Shown here piece by piece: positions 1 to 5,438 of a DNA stretch of 9,681 nucleotides. The stretch lies in contig CAIQMU010000005.1 in assembly GCA_903873095.1 (NCBI GenBank), positions 1 through 9,681 on the forward strand. The letters run 5' to 3'. The translations under genes were made by a program, and so were the position numbers. Positions within the stretch are counted from its first letter, which is position 1, and every line of letters begins with the position of its first letter. The notes below the pieces were generated by a model. The model was given only the letters and a program-made list of their open reading frames with translations, was not told the origin of the DNA and ran no database searches. The DNA is from an uncultured bacterium. GTDB lineage: Bacteria > Patescibacteriota > Minisyncoccia > Phycocordibacterales > UBA1006.

Positions 1-290
1 ATGTCGCCTTCTTGTAGCACGCGATTATTATCAGGAACTCCATGAACCACTTCATCGTTTATTGAAATACAAAGTGTCGCAGGAAACGGTGTCACCGCGC
101 CTTCAGGTTTGTAATTCAAAAACGCTGGTGTGTCACCATATTCCAAAACCATTTTTTTTGCAGCAGCATCAAGTTCACCTGTTGTAATTCCAGGTTTCAC
201 CATCGCAGAAACATTTTCAAGAATTTCCGCGTGACGTTTCCCCGCAACCCGCATCGCGTTTATTTCTTTGTCGGTCTTGATCAAAATCAT
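1..290 (-). CDS. map: Methionine aminopeptidase type I (5' part only; C-terminus beyond the left edge)
   Basis: This enzyme removes the initiator methionine from nascent cytosolic proteins. The first 96 residues are present, starting at the ATG at 290-288 (MILIKTDKEINAMRVAGKRH). The segment reads like the N-terminal half of type I MetAP: a helical start with TDKEINAMRVAGK, the VKPGITTGELD motif at about residues 31-41, and CISINDEVVHGVP at about 74-86, in which His83 matches the conserved active-site histidine of the family. The metal ligands (two Asp, His, two Glu) lie further downstream and are cut off by the window edge. The gene follows adk after 45 nt, the usual adk-map order of the spc region. 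A promoter-like sequence sits directly before the ATG, so it is probably transcribed as a leaderless mRNA in addition to any read-through from adk. No Shine-Dalgarno is seen. Confidence 0.96.
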   Translation of the reverse strand, partial: MILIKTDKEINAMRVAGKRHAEILENVSAMVKPGITTGELDAAAKKMVLEYGDTPAFLNYKPEGAVTPFPATLCISINDEVVHGVPDNNRVLQEGD

Positions 291-296
291 GACACG

Positions 297-325
297 AGAA
301 TATCACAAAATGTCAAGGTTGGCAA
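297..325 (-). promoter_or_regulatory. Promoter of map, probably giving a leaderless mRNA
   Basis: On the minus strand a -35 TTGCCA (325-320) is followed by a 17-nt spacer and a -10 TATTCT (302-297). The -10 is preceded by TGA, an extended -10. Only 6 nt separate the -10 from the ATG of map at 290, so the start of transcription should fall at or within a base or two of the ATG. A second TTGACA lies at 316-311, but its spacing to the -10 is only 8 nt. Confidence 0.6.
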
Positions 326-335
326 GATCGCATTT

Positions 336-923
336 TTAATGAATCGATTTTTTAATTTGTTCAAATACTTCTTCGGGTGCTGGTTCGCCATTTACTCGAA
401 CAAAATTGTATTTCGAATTTGTTTCAAAATAATTCAAAATCGGAAGTGTTTTTTCACCGTACAATCCGAGTCGTTCGCGAATCTTGTCGATTGATGCATC
501 GTCGGCGCGACCTTGTCCGCGTAGTTGCAATCGATGAATCGCTGTTTCATCCGAAATGTCGATCGTAAACACAAACCGCTTTTCTATCTGAAAAAAATCG
601 AGTGCTGAATCAATCATTGGGGCTTCTTCGACGCGACGTGCGACACCATCGAGGATGATTTCTTCTGTTCCATTAAAGTTTTGAATTAACTGATTTGCCC
701 AAACGTAGACAGGAAAAAATGCCGGCATGAGTCCGCCGTTTTCAATGACATCTTTTGTTCGTTTTGATGCAAAGGTATCATTACTTGAAACGAACTCTCG
801 AAATAGTTTTCCTGTTTCGATATAGAGTACTTTTTTTCCAAGTGATTCCAAATGCTTTTTAAGCTCAAGTGCCTGAGTTCCCTTTCCTGAACCCGCCTTG
901 CCGTAGAAAATATATGCTGACAT
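336..923 (-). CDS. adk: Adenylate kinase, short-LID form
   Basis: It interconverts ATP + AMP and 2 ADP in the cytosol. The protein has 195 residues. The P-loop is GKAGSGKGTQ (residues 8-17), a variant of the usual GPPGSGKGTQ. TGKLFRE (37-43) corresponds to the AMP-site TG(D)xLR motif. LDGVARR (91-97) takes the place of the usual DGFPR. RLQLRGQGRADD (131-142) and the following arginines carry the catalytic Arg residues of the LID and core. The LID is the short form with no four-cysteine zinc site. The divergent motifs (KA for PP, VA for FP) are what I would expect of a CPR homologue. Start: the ATG at 923 is the only one before the P-loop and lies 7 nt after a TATAAT box. In many spc operons adk directly follows secY; here about 2.7 kb of accessory genes lie between them. 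map follows. Confidence 0.95.
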   Translation of the reverse strand: MSAYIFYGKAGSGKGTQALELKKHLESLGKKVLYIETGKLFREFVSSNDTFASKRTKDVIENGGLMPAFFPVYVWANQLIQNFNGTEEIILDGVARRVEEAPMIDSALDFFQIEKRFVFTIDISDETAIHRLQLRGQGRADDASIDKIRERLGLYGEKTLPILNYFETNSKYNFVRVNGEPAPEEVFEQIKKSIH

Positions 924-930
924 GGTTGCT

Positions 931-960
931 ATTATAGCAAAAGAAAATAAAAAAGGTCAG
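931..960 (-). promoter_or_regulatory. Promoter of adk, probably giving a leaderless mRNA
   Basis: The minus strand has TGC-TATAAT, an extended -10 with a perfect consensus hexamer at 936-931. Only 7 nt (AGCAACC) lie between it and the ATG of adk. A weak -35 (CTGACC, 960-955, 18-nt spacer) falls in the 3' arm of the preceding terminator hairpin, so terminator and promoter share bases. This promoter explains how adk is expressed although a secreted-protein operon is wedged between it and secY. Confidence 0.65.
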
Positions 961-979
961 GAACGATAGTTCCTGACCT
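945..979 (-). terminator. Rho-independent terminator of the glycine-rich protein operon
   Basis: A perfect 11-bp stem (AGGTCAGGAAC with GTTCCTGACCT, 954-964 with 969-979) closes a 4-nt loop. On the minus strand it is followed by a T-rich tract (954-945). It lies 14 nt after the stop codon of the 119-aa secreted protein and directly before the adk promoter. Confidence 0.9.
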
Positions 980-996
980 GAGATCATATGATCTCA
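979..996. repeat. 18-bp perfect palindrome overlapping the stop codon
   Basis: TGAGATCATATGATCTCA is a perfect dyad centred between 987 and 988. It includes the TGA stop of the 119-aa secreted protein and abuts the terminator hairpin. It could fold as an 8-bp hairpin in the mRNA or be a protein-binding site; the sequence alone does not decide. Confidence 0.6.
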
Positions 997-1353
997 ATTT
1001 GTTTTGTACGGTATCTTCCTGATGCTTGGCATGTAGTGCGTACCGGGCATCTGTTCGCCCTGGTCGTTTACTACCTTGCCTGCAAAGTTCGTACATCCTT
1101 TGCTTTTTATGTGCGCACCCTTGCCCAGAAGGACGATTTTTCCATCACCCGTGAGGGTGATTCCCGGTTTTTTGTCATCGCAGTTTGTAACTGCAATGAA
1201 TCCGCCGGGTTGGACGTAGAGCGACATGGGTTGCTGGGTTTGCGGTGTTGTTTGAGCTGTGATCGTACCTGATGTCATCAACATGATGAGTATCAGGCTG
1301 CTGAGCAAGTATGCATGCATACTTGAAAAGCAATTTTTGAGGTGGTTGATCAT
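994..1353 (-). CDS. Small secreted protein of unknown function, partner of the glycine-rich protein
   Basis: The function is not recognised. The 119-residue protein starts at the ATG at 1353, 11 nt after the stop of the upstream glycine-rich gene, so the two are co-transcribed. There is no clear Shine-Dalgarno, and an internal ATG at 1320 is an alternative start. Residues 1-33 look like a signal peptide: a polar start (MINHLKN), a hydrophobic core (AYLLSSLILIMLM) and a plausible cleavage site ITA|Q. The mature part of about 86 residues has a TQ-rich start, then a beta-like stretch (SLYVQPGGFIAVTNCDD, GITLTGDGKIVLLGKGAHI) and two cysteines (C58, C87) that could form one disulfide. The end is basic. 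Both operon products have an 'A|Q' signal cleavage site, typical of Bacteroidetes exported proteins. The partner role is inferred from the shared operon only. Confidence 0.75.
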   Translation of the reverse strand: MINHLKNCFSSMHAYLLSSLILIMLMTSGTITAQTTPQTQQPMSLYVQPGGFIAVTNCDDKKPGITLTGDGKIVLLGKGAHIKSKGCTNFAGKVVNDQGEQMPGTHYMPSIRKIPYKTN

Positions 1354-1364
1354 TTTTTGATGAT

Positions 1365-2948
1365 TTACCAGCTGATGATAGCGTAACCATTTCCTCCTGC
1401 ATGATAGCTTGAACTTGCTTCTGATGCACCGTAGCCACAACTACTACAATTTGTGTAATTTGGAGCATTGGCTGTAGTTCCGTCGGTTTTTACGTTACCA
1501 GAAGTATTAGTGACCACACCAAGTGCGGTGGTAAGACCTACTACGTAGTTAGACCCTCCGCCGCCTCCGCCGCAATTACTATTACCTCCACTACCGCCGC
1601 CTCCGCCATAATAACCACCTCCGCCTCCGCCTCCGCTATAACTGCCACCGTTACCACCGTTACCACCGTTATAGTTTGAAGTACCGCCTGTGGAAGTAGA
1701 AGATCCACCTCCAGTACCAGCATTAGTGGCTGTGCCACCATTTCCCCCTGCCGTATTAGTGCCGTAGATTCCGTTAGTACTCGCATTGTGAGCACCGCCA
1801 CTTGCATTAGTGGTACTGCTACCGTTGGCACCACCGCCATCCGTTGAATTACTATAAGCTCCGCCGCCTCCGCCTCCGCCGACCGTAATATAATCTACAG
1901 TTCCAGCAGAATTTTGTATAGCAGTACGTCCGCCGCCTCCGCCTCCATAACCAGTACTTGCGCTTGTGCCACCATTTCCGCCTCCGCCATAACCACCATC
2001 ATAAACAATGCCACCAGGTACACCTCCACCAGTTCCAACTAATACATTGTATGTAGTAGCAGCTGTAACAGGCAGGGTCCCTGTAACGTAACCGCCAGAA
2101 CCGCCAGAACCGTTGTATCCACCTGCCCCACCAGCACCCCAAAGTGTCAGATATACGTTATTGACCCCACATGAAGATGCCAATATGGGTGATGGAGGCC
2201 AATTTTGACCCGCACCCGTACCAGAATAACTCTGTGTACCTCCATACGTAATAGTTCCAGATGTTGTTGTTAAAGAACCACTACATCCTGAAGCCACTAC
2301 GGAAAAAGTACAGGTTTGGGCATTACCAAGAGTACCTGCAAAGGTGACTGTCGGCATTGCTGTGTTAGCGTTAGTGATAGTCGCAGCCCCAGACGGCGTA
2401 ACTGTCCAAGCGTATGAAGTTGCGCCAGTGATTCCGCTCAAGGCAAGTGAAACACTTGATTGAGTACAGCCAAAATAGATGTATCCTCCTCCGACGCTGA
2501 TAGCTCCAGTACCCGTTAGCGGTGCTCCTAAACTAACCCATGCCGAAGTATTACCGTTGTAGTACTGCATACATCCCGTCGTGCTGTTATACACGACCAT
2601 ACCTGCCGTTGGTGTCGGCAAACTTGTCGTTGCAATTTGCGGCAACACCAAACCATAGTTTGACGTATTCGTCAGATCGAGGATCGCCGCGCCGTTCGGG
2701 GCATAGTTTCCTATGCCCACCCGGCCTTGGATGATGGCACCGTCTGTCGGTGCCGCAGTGGTCGTGTAGTTTGAGCCTGAACCAACGGAAAGGGTTCCGC
2801 TGACCGTAAGCTTGTTTGCGGGAGCATTCGTCCCGATTCCCACATTCTGGGCAGATACATAGCCCGCGATGAAGATCATCGCTGCTGTAAAAAATAATGA
2901 CGCAAGATTGGCATTCGGGGGCCAAGAACCCTTTTTTTGATTTTTCAT
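1365..2948 (-). CDS. Secreted glycine-rich, Bacteroidetes-like surface/adhesin-type protein
   Basis: A predicted 527-residue exported protein, probably a surface or extracellular structural protein. Residues 1-33 form a signal peptide (hydrophobic ASLFFTAAMIFIAGYVSA, cleavage before QN). Residues 34-145 contain two VGIG...AP modules (NVGIGTNAPANKLTVSG and RVGIGNYAPNGAAILDL) followed by GLVLPQI...AGMVVYNSTTGCMQYYNG, a pattern common in Bacteroidetes surface and tail-fibre-like proteins. About 160-235 resemble a PKD-like/Ig-like domain (YAWTVTPSG...CTFSVVASGC). About 264-527 match the glycine-rich (Gly_rich, PF12810-like) domain: VYLTLWGAGGAGG, TTYNVLVGTGGG, many poly-Gly runs, a final GGNGYAIISW. 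Start: ATG 2948 is preceded by AAAGGAG at a good distance. The open frame continues upstream to 3044, but those codons carry no signal-peptide features. Composition differs sharply from the neighbours, which suggests acquisition; the ligand is unknown. Confidence 0.85.
   Translation of the reverse strand: MKNQKKGSWPPNANLASLFFTAAMIFIAGYVSAQNVGIGTNAPANKLTVSGTLSVGSGSNYTTTAAPTDGAIIQGRVGIGNYAPNGAAILDLTNTSNYGLVLPQIATTSLPTPTAGMVVYNSTTGCMQYYNGNTSAWVSLGAPLTGTGAISVGGGYIYFGCTQSSVSLALSGITGATSYAWTVTPSGAATITNANTAMPTVTFAGTLGNAQTCTFSVVASGCSGSLTTTSGTITYGGTQSYSGTGAGQNWPPSPILASSCGVNNVYLTLWGAGGAGGYNGSGGSGGYVTGTLPVTAATTYNVLVGTGGGVPGGIVYDGGYGGGGNGGTSASTGYGGGGGGRTAIQNSAGTVDYITVGGGGGGGAYSNSTDGGGANGSSTTNASGGAHNASTNGIYGTNTAGGNGGTATNAGTGGGSSTSTGGTSNYNGGNGGNGGSYSGGGGGGGYYGGGGGSGGNSNCGGGGGGSNYVVGLTTALGVVTNTSGNVKTDGTTANAPNYTNCSSCGYGASEASSSYHAGGNGYAIISW
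1555..2130 (-). repeat. GGN-codon low-complexity tracts in the glycine-rich domain
   Basis: Runs of tandem GGN codons appear on the plus strand as ccgcctccgcctcc-like tracts at about 1555-1582, 1600-1650, 1857-1882, 1929-1950 and 1976-1990. They encode poly-Gly stretches of 5-8 residues joined by Ser/Asn/Tyr-rich linkers. Because the units are multiples of 3, slippage would change protein length without breaking the frame. Confidence 0.7.
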
Positions 2949-3092
2949 CTGTTGTTTCTCCTTTTTTTGCTTGTTAGTTAGTTTGTTGTTTGTTTGAAAA
3001 TTATTTTGTAAAAGAATCCCAAAATCCAAAGCGTGTCGCCCCAAATCCTGTTAATTTGGCGAAAATATAACCTATTTTAAAGAAAAAATCAA
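2949..3092 (-). promoter_or_regulatory. Promoter, 5' leader and ribosome binding site of the glycine-rich operon
   Basis: The promoter has -35 TTGATT (3092-3087), a 17-nt spacer and -10 TATATT (3069-3064), placing the start near 3057. The leader of about 110 nt opens with a possible 5' hairpin (CCAAAT, 3059-3054, pairing with ATTTGG, 3046-3041). It continues as an A/C-rich unstructured stretch (about 2968-3000) and ends with AAAAGGAG 9-10 nt before the ATG at 2948. A long leader plus a canonical Shine-Dalgarno contrasts with the leaderless or Shine-Dalgarno-free genes elsewhere in this window. Confidence 0.65.
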
Positions 3093-3119
3093 GTGGATAT
3101 CTCATTATCCATTCCGAAT

Positions 3120-3134
3120 AACTCTATAAGAGTT
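3120..3134. repeat. Inverted repeat upstream of the BECR-like gene
   Basis: AACTCT-ATA-AGAGTT, a 6-bp dyad with a 3-nt spacer, lies in the divergent intergenic region between the glycine-rich operon promoter and the promoter at 3159-3167. It could be an operator for either promoter; no other evidence. Confidence 0.35.
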
Positions 3135-3158
3135 CTTTATGCTCCCTTTATCTCGCAT

Positions 3159-3167
3159 TGGTATAAT
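3159..3167 (+). promoter_or_regulatory. Extended -10 promoter of the BECR-like gene, leaderless
   Basis: TGG-TATAAT is an extended -10 with a perfect hexamer at 3162-3167. No good -35 is visible at 16-18 nt upstream. Eight nt separate it from the ATG at 3176, so the mRNA should start at or next to the ATG. No Shine-Dalgarno is present. Confidence 0.6.
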
Positions 3168-3175
3168 CCTCGACC

Positions 3176-3541
3176 ATGGAGGATAAAACATATTATGAAC
3201 ATCGAGATAAGGCAAAAACATTTTACAAAAATCTCAAGGAAATTCCTTGTGCTGTTTTAGATAATGAATATATTGAATTTGGAAATGCAGGATTTCAACA
3301 CCTGCTTAAAAAGGGTCGTTACCCGAGAACAAAATCTGATCAAATTCGGAGATTTTTATTACTGAAATATGTACCCAATATTATCAAGGATCCTAATGTA
3401 AGTATTGTTTGTCTTGAAGATAAAACTGCATGTTTTTGGAGAATAACAAAACGAATAGAAAAACAGATTATTAAAGTAATCATTCGACAATTCCCTGGAG
3501 AAAACAAGCATTTCTTCAGTGTTATGAATAATAAAAAATAA
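3176..3541 (+). CDS. BECR-fold (barnase/EndoU/colicin/RelE-like) nuclease-like protein
   Basis: This 121-residue protein is the only plus-strand gene in the window. From memory of the family layout it resembles the phage-type Barnase-EndoU-ColicinE5/D-RelE-like nucleases found in many CPR genomes. The pattern is: a central NAGFQHLLKKGRYPRTKSDQIRRFLLL (residues 37-63) with a His (H42) and a cluster of basic residues; KYVPNIIKDPN (64-74); an aromatic strand FWRITKR (87-93); and a C-terminal strand pair IIKVIIRQF..ENKHFFSVM (98-117) with R104, K111, H112 and S115. The expected role is RNA cleavage, as a toxin or a cellular RNase; this is inference. There is no signal peptide or membrane segment, and no antitoxin gene beside it. 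The start ATG lies 8 nt after a -10 box. It converges on the small RNA at 3544-3623. A BECR-like family assignment is likely but unproven; activity is unknown. Confidence 0.6.
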   Translation: MEDKTYYEHRDKAKTFYKNLKEIPCAVLDNEYIEFGNAGFQHLLKKGRYPRTKSDQIRRFLLLKYVPNIIKDPNVSIVCLEDKTACFWRITKRIEKQIIKVIIRQFPGENKHFFSVMNNKK

Positions 3542-3563
3542 CTAAAAAATCCCCTTTCGGGGA
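3537..3563. repeat. 27-bp direct repeat, copy 1 (terminator hairpin)
   Basis: The same 27 bases occur at 3537-3563 and 3657-3683, exactly 120 bp apart. Each copy contains the CCCC-TTTC-GGGG hairpin with an A-run (T-run on the minus strand). Copy 1 overlaps the stop codon of the BECR-like gene (3539-3541). Confidence 0.95.
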
Positions 3564-3564
3564 T
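3543..3564 (-). terminator. Rho-independent terminator of the small RNA
   Basis: On the minus strand ATCCCC-GAAA-GGGGAT is a 6-bp stem with a GAAA tetraloop, followed by a T-run to 3544. The T-run exists only on the minus strand, so the intended direction is minus. It ends 2-3 nt from the stop codon of the convergent BECR-like gene and may also stop that transcript weakly. Confidence 0.85.
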
Positions 3565-3623
3565 ACTTTAGAATGCTTGCCATCAGCTACAATGCCGATA
3601 GAGGTTTTTCTCCTCGCAAGCAC
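3544..3623 (-). ncRNA. Predicted small structured RNA of about 80 nt with own promoter and terminator
   Basis: A consensus promoter predicts a start at about 3623, and the terminator ends at about 3544. The RNA between them folds into a compact three-way junction. P1 is a 7-bp closing stem (TGCTTGC 3622-3616 with GCAAGCA 3580-3574, extendable by a G-U pair). P2 is GAGG (3615-3612) with CCTC (3604-3601) around an A-rich 7-nt loop, directly stacked on P1. P3 is ATCGGC (3599-3594) with GCTGAT (3587-3582), one G-U, around the 6-nt loop ATTGTA. A 9-nt linker leads to the terminator hairpin. No start codon plus frame of useful length exists in it. It is not recognised as a known RNA family. Its role is unknown; nearness to a nuclease-like gene is noted, but pairing with that gene is limited to the terminator end. 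Confidence 0.65.
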
Positions 3624-3629
3624 AGATTC

Positions 3630-3658
3630 ATAATATTCCAATTCGAAAATTAAGTCAA
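3630..3658 (-). promoter_or_regulatory. Strong promoter of the small RNA
   Basis: On the minus strand -35 TTGACT (3658-3653), 17-nt spacer, -10 TATTAT (3635-3630). This is a near-consensus sigma70-type promoter placed just after the secY terminator, and it faces no protein gene. The predicted start is about 3623. Confidence 0.75.
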
Positions 3659-3683
3659 TAACTAAAAAATCCCCTTTCGGGGA
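3657..3683. repeat. 27-bp direct repeat, copy 2 (terminator hairpin)
   Basis: Identical to 3537-3563. This copy provides the secY terminator. Sequence between the copies is unrelated to the repeat, so the repeats bracket exactly the small RNA gene and its promoter. Confidence 0.95.
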
Positions 3684-3688
3684 ATTTT
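3664..3688 (-). terminator. Rho-independent terminator of the rpsN-secY operon
   Basis: On the minus strand TCCCC-GAAA-GGGGA followed by a T-run (3669-3664), starting about 15 nt after the secY stop. The preceding A-run (3688-3685) can extend pairing with the T-run after one mismatch. Confidence 0.85.
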
Positions 3689-3698
3689 AGATTCTGAA

Positions 3699-4979
3699 TT
3701 AGTATTCAGACATACTTGCCTGAGCGGAAAGTTTTTTGAGCAAGTCGATGATTACAGATACTACGATGAGCAGTGCCGTACCACCAATTGCCAAGTTTTG
3801 ATTTCCAGAAATTCCTTGGAAAATCTGTGGAAGTACTGCAATCACCGCAAGGAATAATCCTCCAAAGAATGTAATACGTGACATGATCGTTCCAACAAAT
3901 TCTGCAGTCGGTGCACCTGGGCGAACATTCGGAATGAATGCTCCAGATTTCTGAAGATTTGTCGCCATCGCATCTGCGTCAAACGTAACTGCTGTGTAGA
4001 AGTACGTGAAGACGAATACGAGAACGAAATACAGAATTCCGTAGTACAACTGATTCGACAAGAATGTCGTCACTGCCGTACCGACAGATGCAAGAACCGG
4101 ATGAACCGTTGATGCTGCCATTGCGGTTGCAATCAATTTAGGAAACATCAAGATCGAAAGAGTAAAGATGATTGGCATCACACCTGCCTGATTCATACGA
4201 AGAGGAATATGTGATGATGTTGATGTTGAAACATATCCTTGTCGTGCTTGCTGTTTTGCATACGTGACAGGAACCAATCGCTCTGCCTCGGTAATCATCA
4301 CAACAGCCGCAACAATAATCACTGCGAGAATCGCAAAACCAATATAGAGAGGAAGTTGTGAAGGATCGTACGAGAAGAGTGCCTGGTTAATATCATTTGG
4401 AATACGCGCAACAATTCCGGCAAAGATAATGATTGAAACTCCGTTACCAATTCCAAATTCTGAAATCAGTTCGCCGAGCCACATCATGAGGAACGAACCA
4501 GCAACCACAATCGCAATGTTTACGAATGCCTGAACACTTGGAAGCGCAGGAAGAATTCCCTTGCCAGCAAGTACTGAAAGCAATGCTGTTCCTTGGATAA
4601 TCGCAAGGGCAACTGTTACATATCGTGAATACTGATTAAACGTTCGTCGTCCCATTTCACCACTTTCGTGATAAAGCTCTTTCAATTTTGGAGACATCAA
4701 AGTCAACAACTGCATGATGATCGAAGCCGTAATGAACGGACCAACACCAAGAAGTACAATCGACAAACTTGTAAGACCTCCCCCAGAGAAAATGTTTAGG
4801 AATCCGAAGAATTGGTTATTCGAAAGAAACTGTGCGAGTTCCCCCGGATTAACACCCGGAACAGGAATCGATGTAAGCATTCGAAAAACAATCAAGATCG
4901 CAAGGATGAACACGAGTCGTAGAACAATCTGACGATCTGTGAAAATAGCTTTGCATTTTTTAATAAATGTTTGAAACAT
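3699..4979 (-). CDS. secY: Protein translocase subunit SecY
   Basis: This is the channel-forming subunit of the SecYEG translocon in the cytoplasmic membrane, which exports signal-peptide proteins such as the two secreted proteins encoded nearby and inserts membrane proteins. The 426 residues give the usual ten hydrophobic segments. Diagnostic stretches are the first TM followed by TSIPVPGVNP (36-45), the plug/TM2 region GGGLTSLSIVLLGVGPFITASIIMQLL (about 66-92), EAERLVPVTYAKQ in a cytosolic loop, IPLRMNQAGVMPIIF before TM7, and FIPNVRPGAPTAEF in the late cytosolic loop. The ATG at 4979 is 11 nt after the rplO stop, with no Shine-Dalgarno. It is the last gene of the ribosomal operon and is followed by a hairpin terminator. 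The length is typical for the family. Confidence 0.98.
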   Translation of the reverse strand: MFQTFIKKCKAIFTDRQIVLRLVFILAILIVFRMLTSIPVPGVNPGELAQFLSNNQFFGFLNIFSGGGLTSLSIVLLGVGPFITASIIMQLLTLMSPKLKELYHESGEMGRRTFNQYSRYVTVALAIIQGTALLSVLAGKGILPALPSVQAFVNIAIVVAGSFLMMWLGELISEFGIGNGVSIIIFAGIVARIPNDINQALFSYDPSQLPLYIGFAILAVIIVAAVVMITEAERLVPVTYAKQQARQGYVSTSTSSHIPLRMNQAGVMPIIFTLSILMFPKLIATAMAASTVHPVLASVGTAVTTFLSNQLYYGILYFVLVFVFTYFYTAVTFDADAMATNLQKSGAFIPNVRPGAPTAEFVGTIMSRITFFGGLFLAVIAVLPQIFQGISGNQNLAIGGTALLIVVSVIIDLLKKLSAQASMSEY

Positions 4980-4990
4980 ATAGGTTCAGT

Positions 4991-5437
4991 TTACGCGATT
5001 GATCCACCTGCTGCAACAATCTTTGCTTTTGCAGATTCGGAAACGGTTACGCCCGACACGACAAGTGATTTGGTAAGTTCTCCTGTTCCCAAAATTTTAA
5101 CACCTGCTTTTGACTGTCGAGCATTTCGGAGTACTCCTTTTGCGAGAAGTGATTCGATGTTCACAGCTTCACCAGAATTAAATTTTGTTTCAAGATCACG
5201 AACATTCACAGGAACCAAGTTTTTAGTAACAACAGCTGAGATAGCTCGGTTTTTACCGTACCCTCGTTTCTTTGGAATTTTCTTGATCAAATCTCGAAGT
5301 TCTGGTCGTTTTCGGTGACCTGAACGTGCGTTCTGACCTTTTGTTCCACGGCCTGCGGTTTTACCACGCTTACCTCCACGTCCTACCTGCACATGTTTTG
5401 TGTTTGGTGTTACGCGTTTAAGTGAGTTCATTTGCAT
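4991..5437 (-). CDS. rplO: 50S ribosomal protein L15
   Basis: A large-subunit rRNA-binding protein of 148 residues. The N-terminus MQMNSLKRVTPNTKHVQVGRGGKRGKTAGRGTKGQ has the classic glycine/basic-rich L15 extension that threads into 23S rRNA, and the C-terminal globular part (VNIESLLAKGVLRNARQSKAGVKILGTGELTKSLVVSGVTVSESAKAKI) matches the family. I chose the ATG at 5437 because MQMNSL aligns with the usual MRLNTL start; the ATG at 5431 is possible. The gene starts 1 nt after the rpsE stop. In most bacteria rpmD (L30) sits between rpsE and rplO; here there is no room for it. Confidence 0.97.
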   Translation of the reverse strand: MQMNSLKRVTPNTKHVQVGRGGKRGKTAGRGTKGQNARSGHRKRPELRDLIKKIPKKRGYGKNRAISAVVTKNLVPVNVRDLETKFNSGEAVNIESLLAKGVLRNARQSKAGVKILGTGELTKSLVVSGVTVSESAKAKIVAAGGSIA

Positions 5438-5438
5438 A

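Noticed and set aside
1541..1840. 99-codon minus-strand frame rich in V, A and E
   Set aside because: It is a shadow of the repetitive GGN codons of the glycine-rich gene in another frame.
1555..2130. CRISPR array or minisatellite
   Set aside because: The repeats are irregular GGN codon runs in an intact coding frame, with no constant-length repeat or spacer pattern.
2587..2925. 112-codon minus-strand frame with several cysteines
   Set aside because: It overlaps the signal peptide and N-terminal modules of the glycine-rich gene in another frame; those have clear protein features, this does not.
2949..3044. 32-residue upstream extension of the glycine-rich protein
   Set aside because: It would place a Lys/Gln/Asn-rich stretch before the signal peptide, and the AGGAG fits the ATG at 2948.
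3542..3570. Plus-strand terminator for the BECR-like gene
   Set aside because: The hairpin is present, but the plus strand lacks a T-run after it (ACTTTAG), so I assign it to the minus strand only.
3544..3623. tRNA or tRNA-like gene
   Set aside because: The fold has only two inner arms, no T-loop consensus, no anticodon arm of 5+7 nt, and no CCA-proximal acceptor layout.
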